In this document: in pieces, positions 38,733 through 48,482 of the stretch
Position numbering within the stretch: the stretch's first letter is position 1
Layout of the letters: each line of letters starts with the position of its first letter
Assembly (NCBI GenBank): GCA_956465555.1
Contig: OY101116.1
Coordinates: forward strand, 3,162,001 to 3,226,000
Reading direction: 5' to 3'
Source of the DNA: Nitzschia sp. pyKryTriq1
Lineage: Eukaryota; Bacillariophyta; Bacillariophyceae; Bacillariales; Bacillariaceae
DNA: 64,000 nt
Made by a program: the position numbers and the translations under genes
The notes under the pieces: generated by a model
Seen by the model: the letters and a program-made list of their open reading frames with translations, nothing else
Databases searched by the model: none
Told to the model about the DNA's origin: nothing

Positions 38733-41663
38733 CTACGTAATCACAGTCGGATCCGCTCGGAGCAAATTGTACAGAATGTCGAGTTGTCGTGCTGATTCGG
38801 CATCTCTGGCTTGTTCTCGTTGGATAGCCTCAATGGATACACGGCTACTATGTCTACGATGGTGAGTTTTTGGTGTCTCGGTCCCAGATGCCGACAAATT
38901 GGTGGTATCGTCGGGGCTCCAACTGTCGGATGGCCCACAATACCGAAAGCACGCCAGGTAAAAGGGAAGTAGACCCATGCAGTCTCCGGTGCGAATAGCG
39001 TCTGGGTTAGCGTCGAACAGATCAGACAAACCGCCGTCCCAGCTCTTCCCCGAAATGCAAGCCAGATGAAGGGCATATCGACCCCGTACGTCGGCAACTT
39101 GGGCCGCTTCGGAATTCAACTGCAGCAAACTGTCGATCAGCTCCTGGCTTGCTCGCTTGCAAGCTGATGCCATGTGCAAGGCGCTCCATCCTCGTGAGTT
39201 TTGTTCCGCCTGTCGGATAGCATCCGGATTGGCCTCATGGATGGCTTTTACAGATTCCCAGCAAAGTCCCGTCTCACAGGCAAAGTGGAGCGGTAGTTTA
39301 CCTCCGCGATGAGCCTGAGAGGCCGCACGTGGATGAAGCTCCACGAGCTTCTTAATCAAGCTAGGCTCAGCAGATGAATTAGAGGTCGCCATATGAAGAG
39401 GAAGCAAATTTCCCAACTTCAACCCGGTTCGTGACCGAACGGCTTGCGGAAACTGGTCATGAAGCAGCTGAAGCTGAATGTCCCATGCTGCTCCATGTTG
39501 GACCGCAAAATGAAGGGGCAATCGTCCAAAACTGTCTGAATGAGATGATCCATCGGGATGAAGTTCCAATAGATTGCAAAGCACAGACCTAGCGACCATT
39601 GTCTCGTTGGTGGCTTCTCCCTGTGGGATCATGGCAGTTGCTGCTCGATGCAATGGTAGTCGTCCATCGGCATCAGGGACGCGTACAGCAGAAGTATTGG
39701 CCTCGTGTATATCCAATGCTCCGTCCCGCATCCAGTGGGACTTGGATTTGTTTTCAGCAATGCGATGCAGTGGCAAACTCCCCGTGCTATCCTTCGCCTC
39801 TGCTGCCGACGGATTCAACTCCAAAAGTTTTCGAATGACAGCCTTTCCGGTATCACCATGAGCTAGAGACGAAGCTGCCAAATGTAGGGCGGAAAGATGT
39901 TTCGCGGTTTGCCATCCACCTCGTATATGTGTGGGTCCATGCAAGTCATACTCATCGAATTCAAATGCTTGCTCAGGGTGAAGTGCACAAGCTATCTGAA
40001 AAAGTGAGATGTGGCATTTGATGGCAGCTGATGCGTGCAGTATTCTCCATTTTCTGCTGTCGTCCGATTTTTTAGACAAGAAGACATTTGATTCTTGCTT
40101 TTCTTCTTCTTCGTCGTCGTCGCCATCTGCTTCTCCGCTATCTCTGGTTTTAGTGTCTTCGTCGTCATCCACGGAAAATCCAAACGCAGCCTTGAGGAAC
40201 ATATTGACATTTCTCCATCTCTCCATAACTTTGCTCTGGCTTTCCAGCCGTTTCTGAACCCGTAAGGCTCTTTCTTGTGTCGTTTCGTCCTCCTTTTCGG
40301 TTCCCTGAATTCTCAACAAGGTTCTCTTGCCTTCTAATTTTTCAGCCCAAGCATCCCATACAAGTCCTAGAGGTGAATCTGCATTTTGATCTTCCTCCAA
40401 CACAACCGAGGCGTCCACACTGAGCAAAATCCCGACAACTCCCTCCGGAGCATCGTATCGTACCGCATAATACAGGGGAGTCCGTCCTTGTCGATCCTGC
40501 TTTTGAACAGCCGTCTTGCCCTTGTCGGGAAACAAATGCACAATCAATCGCAACACTTCTTTTGGCGCCTTGAAACGGCAGGCATAATGCAATGGGTACC
40601 ACCCTTTCTCTTCTTCCAACAACAATGCATCCGGATTCGCTCGTATTAAAGCTTCGACGACATCTGCCTTGGGGCATCGTCGATTGCAGGCATGATGCAG
40701 TGCTGTCCATCTGTCTCTGCCAACAAATTTAGCGGCCTCTGGATCCCGGGTGCACAACTCTTTGACCGAGTCCCAGTTGGTAATGCGGGCGGCGTCATGA
40801 ATGGCACTGGAGATACCCGTCGAGTTGAATGATTCTTCGCCAATGAAACTGCTGCTGGATACCAGAGTAGGTCCGCTAGTCGTCGAGGCATTTGAGCTTA
40901 TTCTGGAGACCGGCAGCGGTCGGCTCCCGCCCAAGGTGTTTTCAATTCCAGTAAAACCGGCGGATGCGAGAAAACTGAGCGGATCATCGGGGTCTGAAAC
41001 GACATTAGTCCAGCTGGCGTGAAGATGATCGGCTGTCGTGAATGACATGGATGAATAGGATGTCTCAGTATTGCTGCTTGTCCTTCGATGGTGGTGCCGC
41101 GACGACGATCTATTGGGCGGCGGGGTCAAGGAGGAACGGCCCACGTAATGGTGCGCAGAGTATCCATCCAAGCCTCCTGAGCCACTTGTATGCGGGCTGC
41201 TGTGCGACGAAAAATGATGTGCCGACGGCAGTGGGTCTGGCATGCTCGATTGTCTATGCAGTTCGAGGTCAGTAGGATTGGGTGCACCTGTATCTGTGGC
41301 TGCTGGAGCAGAGTCGTCTGCTGCCATGCTGCCAGTCCAGGAATGTTCTTCGTCGTTGTCATTGCTGGCGACCGCTGGTACTTGCAAGGCTGCTGCTTCG
41401 AATTCCGTTTCCAGCTGAGTAGCCGGTGTATCTTGCGTGGGCACTTCTATCCGATCTGCTTCGGATGCCACAAGTACTGCGGACGACGATGATGATGACG
41501 ACGACTCCTCGTCCTGATTTTCGTGGTTGACTTGTTGGTCCACCACGGCAGGAGTGGTAGTAGTATTATGTGTATTCGTACTTGCGTCATTCTCATCTAA
41601 CTTTTCGCAGAGCCCGACTTCTGCCATGAGGTTTCCTACTGTTGCAATTATGTCTTGAAACAT
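38733..41663 (-). CDS. Ankyrin-repeat protein
   Basis: 976 residues. The first about 290 residues are low-complexity (Ser, Asn, His and Thr runs, including a nine-Ser stretch). From about 290 to the end the sequence is mostly ankyrin repeats, seen as repeated W-T-A-L-H-H-A-C, Y-P-L-H-Y-A-C, L-P-L-H-F-A-V and A-L-H-L-A blocks at about 35-residue spacing. A charged insert (EADGDDDEEEEKQE region near 520-545) splits the array. Such large ankyrin proteins with LPLHxA blocks are numerous in diatoms. They are generally taken as scaffolds, and no enzymatic domain is visible. Its partner is unknown. It is convergent with the nucleoside transporter. Confidence 0.88.
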   Translation of the reverse strand: MFQDIIATVGNLMAEVGLCEKLDENDASTNTHNTTTTPAVVDQQVNHENQDEESSSSSSSSAVLVASEADRIEVPTQDTPATQLETEFEAAALQVPAVASNDNDEEHSWTGSMAADDSAPAATDTGAPNPTDLELHRQSSMPDPLPSAHHFSSHSSPHTSGSGGLDGYSAHHYVGRSSLTPPPNRSSSRHHHRRTSSNTETSYSSMSFTTADHLHASWTNVVSDPDDPLSFLASAGFTGIENTLGGSRPLPVSRISSNASTTSGPTLVSSSSFIGEESFNSTGISSAIHDAARITNWDSVKELCTRDPEAAKFVGRDRWTALHHACNRRCPKADVVEALIRANPDALLLEEEKGWYPLHYACRFKAPKEVLRLIVHLFPDKGKTAVQKQDRQGRTPLYYAVRYDAPEGVVGILLSVDASVVLEEDQNADSPLGLVWDAWAEKLEGKRTLLRIQGTEKEDETTQERALRVQKRLESQSKVMERWRNVNMFLKAAFGFSVDDDEDTKTRDSGEADGDDDEEEEKQESNVFLSKKSDDSRKWRILHASAAIKCHISLFQIACALHPEQAFEFDEYDLHGPTHIRGGWQTAKHLSALHLAASSLAHGDTGKAVIRKLLELNPSAAEAKDSTGSLPLHRIAENKSKSHWMRDGALDIHEANTSAVRVPDADGRLPLHRAATAMIPQGEATNETMVARSVLCNLLELHPDGSSHSDSFGRLPLHFAVQHGAAWDIQLQLLHDQFPQAVRSRTGLKLGNLLPLHMATSNSSAEPSLIKKLVELHPRAASQAHRGGKLPLHFACETGLCWESVKAIHEANPDAIRQAEQNSRGWSALHMASACKRASQELIDSLLQLNSEAAQVADVRGRYALHLACISGKSWDGGLSDLFDANPDAIRTGDCMGLLPFYLACFRYCGPSDSWSPDDTTNLSASGTETPKTHHRRHSSRVSIEAIQREQARDAESARQLDILYNLLRADPTVIT

Positions 41664-42546
41664 TTCGGTGGTGGGTGCTAGAGTGCTGCAATCGACTTGA
41701 CCTTGATTGCACTAGACTGGAATTCAATGCAATGTCTCCGTCGTAGCGATAGTATCGTAGAGTGAGTAGTGACGATACAGCAGTGTGTGTTTGCGTGTAA
41801 GGTGCTTGTTGGATTTTATGCATGTTGTGGTGAAGGATGAAGATGCAAACGACGAGAAGACGACGAGCCCTGTCGCGTTGTCGGTGGTCTTGGGTCGAGC
41901 TACCACAAAATTTAGTGCGGCGCGGCGGCGTTGCCATTGCGCATTCGGAGTGCATGCATGCGTAGGGGTATACAGATACACCAGAGCTCGCAGAGTACGG
42001 GTAGCAACTCTTAACCGTATCTTCATGAATGAATACTATCATAAACGCGGGCCAGCCATAGTAGACAAATTCCTCTAAATACTTTCATATGGTATTTCAA
42101 CTCCGAGGGCGGACCGTGGATCCACGATTTGTGGGTGATTCAATTTTGCAAACGGAAACAACATGGTGATGGCGGAGTGGTCGCTGTACGTGTATCGGTT
42201 CGAGTACGAGTACAAGTACTTGTATCGCAAGAAGAAGAGTGTTGATGCTTGCTCCTGTGCTCTACTCGTAGACTGAAGATCTGGTTGCTAGTTGGGCATG
42301 CCTCATTACCTCGTCCACTCTACGTACTAGTAGCTAGTAGTAGAGGTTGGGTATTTCCTGTTATACGGTACCAGGTAGTTGTGTGGTGTCCTTGTTGCAG
42401 ACAGACAGTACCAACACCAGTTTTCATTCATACTTTGGCAACCCAACCTTGCTTGCTTGGCGTCCGTTAGATATTAATATCATCGGAGAAAATACCCCAA
42501 TAAACGAACTGCAACAAGAACGACATCAACATCAACATCATCAACC
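41664..42546. other. Divergent promoter region, ankyrin protein / BPNT1-like phosphatase
   Basis: No gene is supported; frames on either strand are unrecognisable and low-complexity. GTAC/TACGAG-rich tracts lie at about 42186-42232, 42318-42345 and 42365-42380. The last 70 bases are CAACATCAACATCA-like, a typical unstructured leader before the ATG at 42547. Confidence 0.5.
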
Positions 42547-43839
42547 ATGGCCACTGTGGACTTGTTGGACCTGGCGTCTGCGGCGCTGAGTGCGTCCATC
42601 GTCGCCTCCGATCACATCACGTCACTGGCGCGCCAACGGGACGGCGAAGAAGAATCATCATCATCAGGTTCGACGACATCGATGAAGATGAATGTTCGAT
42701 TCAAAGAAGATGGAAGCATTGTCACCGACGCCGACTTGGTGGCGCAAAAAATCATTGTTCAGGCCATGCATAAAGTCTCCACAGCAGTTCGATTAGTGGG
42801 AGAAGAATCGGAAGAGGAAATGACACACCAGGCCATCACCGGTCATGAGGAACGGGCGGAGGAAATATTTCGCTTGGCGCAACAGGAAATTCAAATGCGA
42901 TATCATCAGCATCATCATTACGATGATTCTTCGTCGTCAAACAGCAGCAGTCGCCTCCCCCTGGCACAAACCATCGCTAGTGAGGAGGAGTCCGCTTCAG
43001 TAGTCTCGGAAACATTGCCGCCCACAGCAGTTGTGCGATCCGAGCCACTCGTGGAACACATAGTACAAGCCGATCGAGTGTGTGTCTTTATCGATCCACT
43101 CGACGGAACCAAGGCCTATACCCGGGGGGACTATGCTCCTGTTTCAATACTGATTGCCATCGTTCTGGATAAAGTGCCCTGTTTTGGTGTTATTTGCAAA
43201 CCATTTGGATACCCGGGACAATCATCGATTCTAGACACGGGCTGCGTCGCTTTTTATGGAGGAACCTTGCTTGGAGCCGCATACACGGCGGGTGGAGGAT
43301 ATTGCACCAAGGCGGTGCCGACTGAAACAACATTATCAACAACTCCTCTCAAAGAAGTACCAATGCCGGAACAAGCTCCCTCTGAAGGTGGTACTTCCGA
43401 CTCATCGTCACCCACAACTTCAACAATATCTACAGAGGATCTACCGAGAGCCGTCATTTCGAGCTCTCGATCCCAAGGCATTGTCGAAGAGTTTGTTTCC
43501 CATTTGGGTTCCAGAGGCATGATCCATCCCACCCCACTCTTGATCTCTGGAGCCGGCGAAAAGTCGTTGCGGATATTATTACGGTCCGAAAAGGAAGGGT
43601 TGTGGTTCTTTCCCAAGGCAGGAACTTCGCTGTGGGATGTGGCCGCCTCGGATGCCTTGCTGCGAGCCACGGGGGGTCGATTAACGGACAAGAATGGTAG
43701 AGATATGGATTACAGCAAAACAAGGTTGGAAGCGGAAAATGAAGACGGGGTTGTTGCCTGCTATGATAAACTGCTCCATGCTGAGTGTATCAAAATGTTT
43801 TTGGAAGGGTCCTGGACAACGGAAGAATCATCATCGTAG
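42547..43839 (+). CDS. Inositol-phosphatase-family enzyme, 3'(2'),5'-bisphosphate nucleotidase (BPNT1-like)
   Basis: 430 residues. The metal-binding motifs of the lithium-sensitive phosphatase superfamily appear in order: GSIVTDADL, LVGEESEEE, FIDPLDGTKAYTRGDY (residues about 180-195) and GTSLWDVAASDALLRATGG near 363. The DPLDGTK-[AE]-Y form favours BPNT1-type enzymes. These remove the 3'-phosphate from adenosine 3',5'-bisphosphate, a by-product of sulfate assimilation; some also act on inositol bisphosphates. A Ser/His-rich insert lies after the GEES motif, and another low-complexity insert of about 50 residues lies between the two catalytic halves. No organelle leader is evident, so a cytosolic place is likely. 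The alternative is inositol polyphosphate 1-phosphatase. Confidence 0.85.
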   Translation: MATVDLLDLASAALSASIVASDHITSLARQRDGEEESSSSGSTTSMKMNVRFKEDGSIVTDADLVAQKIIVQAMHKVSTAVRLVGEESEEEMTHQAITGHEERAEEIFRLAQQEIQMRYHQHHHYDDSSSSNSSSRLPLAQTIASEEESASVVSETLPPTAVVRSEPLVEHIVQADRVCVFIDPLDGTKAYTRGDYAPVSILIAIVLDKVPCFGVICKPFGYPGQSSILDTGCVAFYGGTLLGAAYTAGGGYCTKAVPTETTLSTTPLKEVPMPEQAPSEGGTSDSSSPTTSTISTEDLPRAVISSSRSQGIVEEFVSHLGSRGMIHPTPLLISGAGEKSLRILLRSEKEGLWFFPKAGTSLWDVAASDALLRATGGRLTDKNGRDMDYSKTRLEAENEDGVVACYDKLLHAECIKMFLEGSWTTEESSS

Positions 43840-44097
43840 TCTATTGTCTTTCTTTTGGAGTAGGCAGCGAGCCAGAGGCCACTAGTAGTACGGTGCATAC
43901 CGAAGAGTATACAGTAAGTATGATCAATAGGTACTACTAGATCTTCTCATTTAGTCTATCTACTAATTACGTGTACTCTACTCGAGCTAGAGTGGTCGCA
44001 TGATGAAGTAGTGTGTAATAAATAAAATGGTAGAGAAACAAAAAGTGATAGCTCCACAGTATGGATTATTGCCACGATACAAATCTCTGAGGGTCGT

Positions 44098-45219
44098 CTA
44101 GTGCTTGGATCGTCGGTTCGCCTGCTCCTCACAAAAATCTCCAGATTCTTCCAAATTTAGCTCTGGTCTTGTAGAAGCTGACAGACGATCCTGGTCGGGT
44201 GGGACTGTTTCCCGAAGAATTACCATGACTTTCATGTCAAACGACCTTCTAGGATGAGCATGATGCGGACTATCTCCGTCCGACTTGGAAATTATATCCA
44301 AAGAGGTATGCCAAAAATCGCAAGATTGATCTAGACGACGGTCGTATTGCTTGAAGATCAGGCACTCGGATGGCTCCATCTTTGAAAACACATACCAACG
44401 ACTTGCATCTAAGCAAGGGCGCATTTTGGGAAACATGCCGTTTGATTCTTGGTAAGTTGTAGACCAAATTGCCAAGGGCCTTGATCGTACCTCTACCAAA
44501 GGCCGCCAAGTGTTTAAAAACACAAAACGACGGTTCTCGGAGGCAAGTTGCTTGTAAATTTTGTCCTTGTCAAATCGGGTTGGACTCGTGGTCGGGTCTG
44601 GGTCAACGAGATTACTCTGCACCAAATCCAAGATCCCTTCCAGACCATAGGCTCCTACATCTGTGTCAATGTGTACCATCGAGGCAGAAGTGGCTACTGC
44701 AGGCTTCGAGTCAGAGCGGTGTCGAGGAGTCATGGATTCTCCACGCAGCATGGGATGCCAAAAGATTATGGATTCGATCTCATCGATGTCGATTTCGAGT
44801 GCTTGTGGGATTCGTTTTCTCATTTCCTCTAGATAGGTGGAACGGACTTCGGACAAGTCATCAAAATTCTCAACAGTAGTGGGAGCCTCCATGAGGCAAA
44901 ACCCGCAGCCTTTCATGGCTCCCAGAGGTGTGACAATATCTCCATTCCGTTTCACCACTCCGTCACGGGCATCATAGATGGGCTCGGCGCGCACCGTCTC
45001 CTTTCCAAAGTAGTCAGGAATATGATAGTGTTCTTCGATAAATTCGCTTGCTGCGGAATAATCCACATCTGCCGTTTCCAGCACTTTTGGTAGTGTTGCC
45101 GGCGCGGCAAATGCTGTTGCCTTCCATGCGTTACTCGCAACGAACACAAGGGCGACGAAAAGGAATATGTTGGTTGGAAGATCGTTACCGAACAACAAAG
45201 AGCTGCCCATCATTGTCAT
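44098..45219 (-). CDS. CmcJ/AsaB-type oxygenase-like protein with plastid leader
   Basis: 373 residues. Residues 1-36 form a signal peptide ending KATA before Phe37-Ala-Ala-Pro, a near-ideal diatom plastid cleavage motif. The rest resembles the family of fungal AsaB/GA4-desaturase and bacterial CmcJ proteins: a MVHIDTD segment in the middle, then FLNTWRPLVEV with PLAIWS shortly after, SRWYVFSKMEPSECLIFKQYD, and a terminal PRRSFDMKVMVIL strand. Those proteins hydroxylate, desaturate or methoxylate secondary metabolites and share a 2-oxoglutarate-oxygenase-like fold. The His-x-Asp pair at HID would be a metal site. Assignment is by eye and from memory. The substrate is unknown; plastid location is inferred from the leader. 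Confidence 0.7.
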   Translation of the reverse strand: MTMMGSSLLFGNDLPTNIFLFVALVFVASNAWKATAFAAPATLPKVLETADVDYSAASEFIEEHYHIPDYFGKETVRAEPIYDARDGVVKRNGDIVTPLGAMKGCGFCLMEAPTTVENFDDLSEVRSTYLEEMRKRIPQALEIDIDEIESIIFWHPMLRGESMTPRHRSDSKPAVATSASMVHIDTDVGAYGLEGILDLVQSNLVDPDPTTSPTRFDKDKIYKQLASENRRFVFLNTWRPLVEVRSRPLAIWSTTYQESNGMFPKMRPCLDASRWYVFSKMEPSECLIFKQYDRRLDQSCDFWHTSLDIISKSDGDSPHHAHPRRSFDMKVMVILRETVPPDQDRLSASTRPELNLEESGDFCEEQANRRSKH

Positions 45220-45445
45220 TCTTTCTCCTTTTCGAAAAATCGCTTGTCTCTTTTGTGGATCTTGTGGTCTGCTGCTGGTGCAGGCTGAGCCGGTAGGCTG
45301 TAGACGAAATACAGAGTTAGGATATGTCGTGTATCGCCATGAATGTTCCGTGTTTCAACAACTTGATGATCATAGGTTATTTGATATTGTTTTTGTTGCA
45401 GGTAGTATTCATCATTCTCTCTCTTCTTTCTCTTCTTCTCTCTTA

Positions 45446-45458
45446 CCCCCCCCCCCCC
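45446..45458 (+). repeat. Run of 13 cytosines
   Basis: A homopolymer at the end of a CT-rich stretch. Its length could be a sequencing or assembly weak point. Confidence 0.8.
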
Positions 45459-45479
45459 GTCGCCGGCCACGGTAGACCC

Positions 45480-45612
45480 TACGTGTACTACCGGTACTCG
45501 TGCGGTATGAGTACCACCGGCACTGTACCAGGTACTTGTACGGTACAGTACAGTACGAGTACCTGCTACAATACTGGTAGTACGTACCGGTACGTTGTAC
45601 TCGTGCCGTAGT
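45480..45612. repeat. Longest GTAC-rich tract of the window
   Basis: About 130 bases made almost wholly of GTAC, ACCGGTA, GAGTACC, CCAGGTAC and TACGGTACAG words in varied order, with many overlapping palindromes. It is the clearest example of the tract type found at most gene boundaries here. Confidence 0.75.
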
Positions 45613-46028
45613 ATTGATCGTGCGATCGATGCATCCGGCGTCGTGCATGCGTGATTCAAAACACTTATTGCCGTTGTCGTGTTGGACATAATGGATGAGA
45701 CGCCATTCGATCTGAAATTAAGTAACAATGCCATCAGATCACTAAGAGTGTCAGAACATTGATGTCGTCGTCATGCAATAATTGCGATTTTTTTAATATA
45801 TTTTCGAACATGCATTGATGGAAAGGCGAAAAACGAAAACCCACGACTACGACTACTGTACAAGTACTACTCCTTCTTTGTCATCGAGCAACAACGGAAC
45901 CAACAAGGGTACACACATACATCATGAGAGCACAAGACAAATGAAGAGAGAAAGCTAAGGAGCACCGAACTGAAGATTAGCGTGGAGAGTCCGAAAGTTA
46001 GGAGTGCAAAAATCCAGACACATCAGCC

Positions 46029-48449
46029 ATGTTTTTGTTGGCGTCCTTGTTTTCGCCGAGCCCTACGAACCCATATACCGAGGGATGTATCACAGCATCC
46101 CCGTTAGCATCTACTAGATTGCCTTCTCGTCTAGAAGACAGTCAAAGTGGAGAAATGGAGGGCTCTGGCAGTGTAGGGGAGAAGTCGAGTTGCCGAGGGC
46201 AAGGAATTAAATCCATTATTTCCAGTTTGTCTCTCCGCCGAGTTATCGCCTCTATGCTCAATAACAAAGCTGTCCTACACATGGAAAGAGGCCAGTATGA
46301 TGAAGCTCGTAAGAATTTATATCGAGCGCTATGGCTGGTGGAAACTGAAGCTACGCGGGACTCTACTTCCCACTCACCAAGCCACGAAAAAATCACCAAA
46401 ACAGGTGCATTGGGGAAACATTTCGAAACACTGTGCTCCAGCAGCAGTGGCACCATTAATCAGCGAATAATCGAGCAATCGGTACCTGACGCGTCGACAG
46501 TTGCATCAACAGCATCACTTATTTCTGATTTGTTAGGCTCAGTCGATGATTCTAACAGCGACAGTTCTGCTTTCAACGGTAGTTTCCAACTTTCCAAGCC
46601 TCCTTCGGAATATGACGAGGGTATGGACCTCTTCAAAACTCCCTTTCAGTTGAACGACACATCCTTGCAAAATGGCCAGAGTATTGATGGAACTATAATG
46701 TTTAACCTCGGGCGTATATACCACAACCAAGGTGGTTACGGCGATGCTCTTGGTATGTACAAGAGATCGCTTCAAGCGATCGAGCGGGGAATAACAATTG
46801 CCAATGCGCGAGATGATCCTTTGATTTTGTCCGTTTTGTTCTCGGTTGGCCACATTCAGTACATCAGGGGGAATCATAACGATGCTTTGAAAACCTACAC
46901 GACAGCATTGTCTGTAATCCAGTCCTCCCAAACATGGGGAACAGATTCTGTCGAGATGGCGACGTGCTTCAATTGTTTTGGTGTCTTGCACTATGCCATG
47001 TCCCCGGGACAGCTCGAGAATGCTTTCGAGGAGTTTAAGACATCCTTGAAAATTCGAAGGAAGCGGCTGGGAGAGGATCATGTTGACGTGGCCACCAGCT
47101 GGAACAATCATGGACGTCTCTGCTATCTTCAGGCGAAGTACGATGACGCACTAGAAGCGTATCGGCAAGCGCTGAGGATTCGACGTCTACTCAGTCAGAA
47201 TGGTCAAGGCAGCGTGGATACAGCTGCCACTCTTTTCAACATTGGCCAAGTGTATCATCAACTTAGAGACTACGAAAGGGCGTTGCAGTTTTACAAAGAA
47301 TTTCTGGGATTGGCCAAGACTCATTTTGGAGAGTTCCATGGGGACGTGTGTATTGTCACGACCTGTATTGGGCAAGTTTTGCATTCAATGAAAGACTTTG
47401 GAAGATCGCTAAAAGCCTACCGTCATGCTTTGCGGATCGGGAAGGTATTGTTTGGACCTTTTCACACTGAAATCGCCATCACTTTCAACAAAATGGGCAA
47501 CCTCTATTATGAGGCCGGGGATTTGGATTCGGCCCTCAAAGCGTACCAACAAGGGCTGGAAGTGGAAATGCAAGTTCTGGACAAAGGGAATTTCAACATG
47601 TGTGTTACATACTCGAACATCGCGGAGATTTACAAACAGCGTTTCGAATACGACAAGGCTTTGCATTTCTACGAAAAGCTGCTGGAATTGCACGAGTCGC
47701 AAGATTCACGAAATTTTCAGTCCCCGGACGTGTCAGTTGAGATTACCGATACACTAAACAATATCGCGTACGTTCTTCACCAAAAAGGGAAATATGCAGA
47801 TGCATTGGAAGTTCACCAAGAATGCCTTCGTTGTCGCCGGGAAAAGAGAGGTGATACTGATGAAGAAGTGGCTTCTACTTTGTTCCAAATAGCATTGGTC
47901 TTGCTGAAGATGGACCACCCAAACATGGCTTTGGAGGCCATGCTGGAAACATATCGGATTCAAAAGGAGTTGTTGGCATCATCCAAGCAGCCCGGAACAA
48001 GAGAGTTGGCGTGTACCATGTACAACATTGCTCTCATTTATCAGCAGCAGGGATCTCATGAATCAGCGCTGGCTTTTTACCTCGAGACAGCCCGGCTCGA
48101 AAAAGAAACGTTGGGGAAAGTGCATCGAGATTTAAGTATTACTTTCTACAACATCGGTGAAATTTACTACCAAAAGGGCGAAATGGAGCTTGCATTGGAC
48201 AAGTTCCGGGAAGCTCTTGCAATTGAACGCGCGTGTTTTGGCAACGATCACCCAACTTGTGCGCGGACTCTCAACGAAATTGGGAACATCGAATTGCAGC
48301 TGGGAAACCTTGATGGGCTCATGGAGGCTTATACCGACGCGTTGCGCATTCATATAGCAATGGAGCTGGAAGAAGGTAACCTGATTGTCCATGGTCAGCG
48401 ACTTTGGCGGTTTGAAATCGTCCAGCCTGTAGCGGCCGCAATGGCGTGA
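46029..48449 (+). CDS. Tetratricopeptide-repeat protein (kinesin-light-chain-like TPRs)
   Basis: 806 residues. After a low-complexity first 60 residues, TPR units run from about residue 70 to the end, at first interrupted by a Ser-rich stretch of about 100 residues. At least ten later units follow in 40-44-residue steps (for example TLFNIGQVYHQLRDYERALQ, TFNKMGNLYYEAGDLDSALK). The 42-residue spacing and E-x-A-L-x-x-Y-x-x-A-L pattern resemble kinesin light chain and NPHP3-type TPRs, common in diatom genomes. The function is probably protein binding; no catalytic domain is seen. The stop is only 33 bases from that of the convergent endonuclease-III-like gene. Confidence 0.88.
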   Translation: MFLLASLFSPSPTNPYTEGCITASPLASTRLPSRLEDSQSGEMEGSGSVGEKSSCRGQGIKSIISSLSLRRVIASMLNNKAVLHMERGQYDEARKNLYRALWLVETEATRDSTSHSPSHEKITKTGALGKHFETLCSSSSGTINQRIIEQSVPDASTVASTASLISDLLGSVDDSNSDSSAFNGSFQLSKPPSEYDEGMDLFKTPFQLNDTSLQNGQSIDGTIMFNLGRIYHNQGGYGDALGMYKRSLQAIERGITIANARDDPLILSVLFSVGHIQYIRGNHNDALKTYTTALSVIQSSQTWGTDSVEMATCFNCFGVLHYAMSPGQLENAFEEFKTSLKIRRKRLGEDHVDVATSWNNHGRLCYLQAKYDDALEAYRQALRIRRLLSQNGQGSVDTAATLFNIGQVYHQLRDYERALQFYKEFLGLAKTHFGEFHGDVCIVTTCIGQVLHSMKDFGRSLKAYRHALRIGKVLFGPFHTEIAITFNKMGNLYYEAGDLDSALKAYQQGLEVEMQVLDKGNFNMCVTYSNIAEIYKQRFEYDKALHFYEKLLELHESQDSRNFQSPDVSVEITDTLNNIAYVLHQKGKYADALEVHQECLRCRREKRGDTDEEVASTLFQIALVLLKMDHPNMALEAMLETYRIQKELLASSKQPGTRELACTMYNIALIYQQQGSHESALAFYLETARLEKETLGKVHRDLSITFYNIGEIYYQKGEMELALDKFREALAIERACFGNDHPTCARTLNEIGNIELQLGNLDGLMEAYTDALRIHIAMELEEGNLIVHGQRLWRFEIVQPVAAAMA

Positions 48450-48482
48450 TTTTTAACGAGATAATCTGCATCGATTCAATTT

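Larger units (their letters stand above)
45220..46028. other. Divergent promoter region, CmcJ-like protein / TPR protein
   Basis: No gene is supported. A pyrimidine-rich strand (45411-45445) leads into a run of 13 C (45446-45458). A 130-base GTAC-rich tract follows (listed separately). The right part is AT-richer with no clear signals. Confidence 0.5.

Noticed and set aside
41593-42078. Several 90-150-codon frames on both strands upstream of the ankyrin gene
   Set aside because: Composition and lack of any motif fit promoter and leader DNA; the frames overlap one another.
45216-45734. 172-codon minus-strand frame upstream of the CmcJ-like gene
   Set aside because: It runs through the GTAC tract, the poly-C run and the CT-rich stretch, has low-complexity Tyr/Thr/Arg content and matches nothing.
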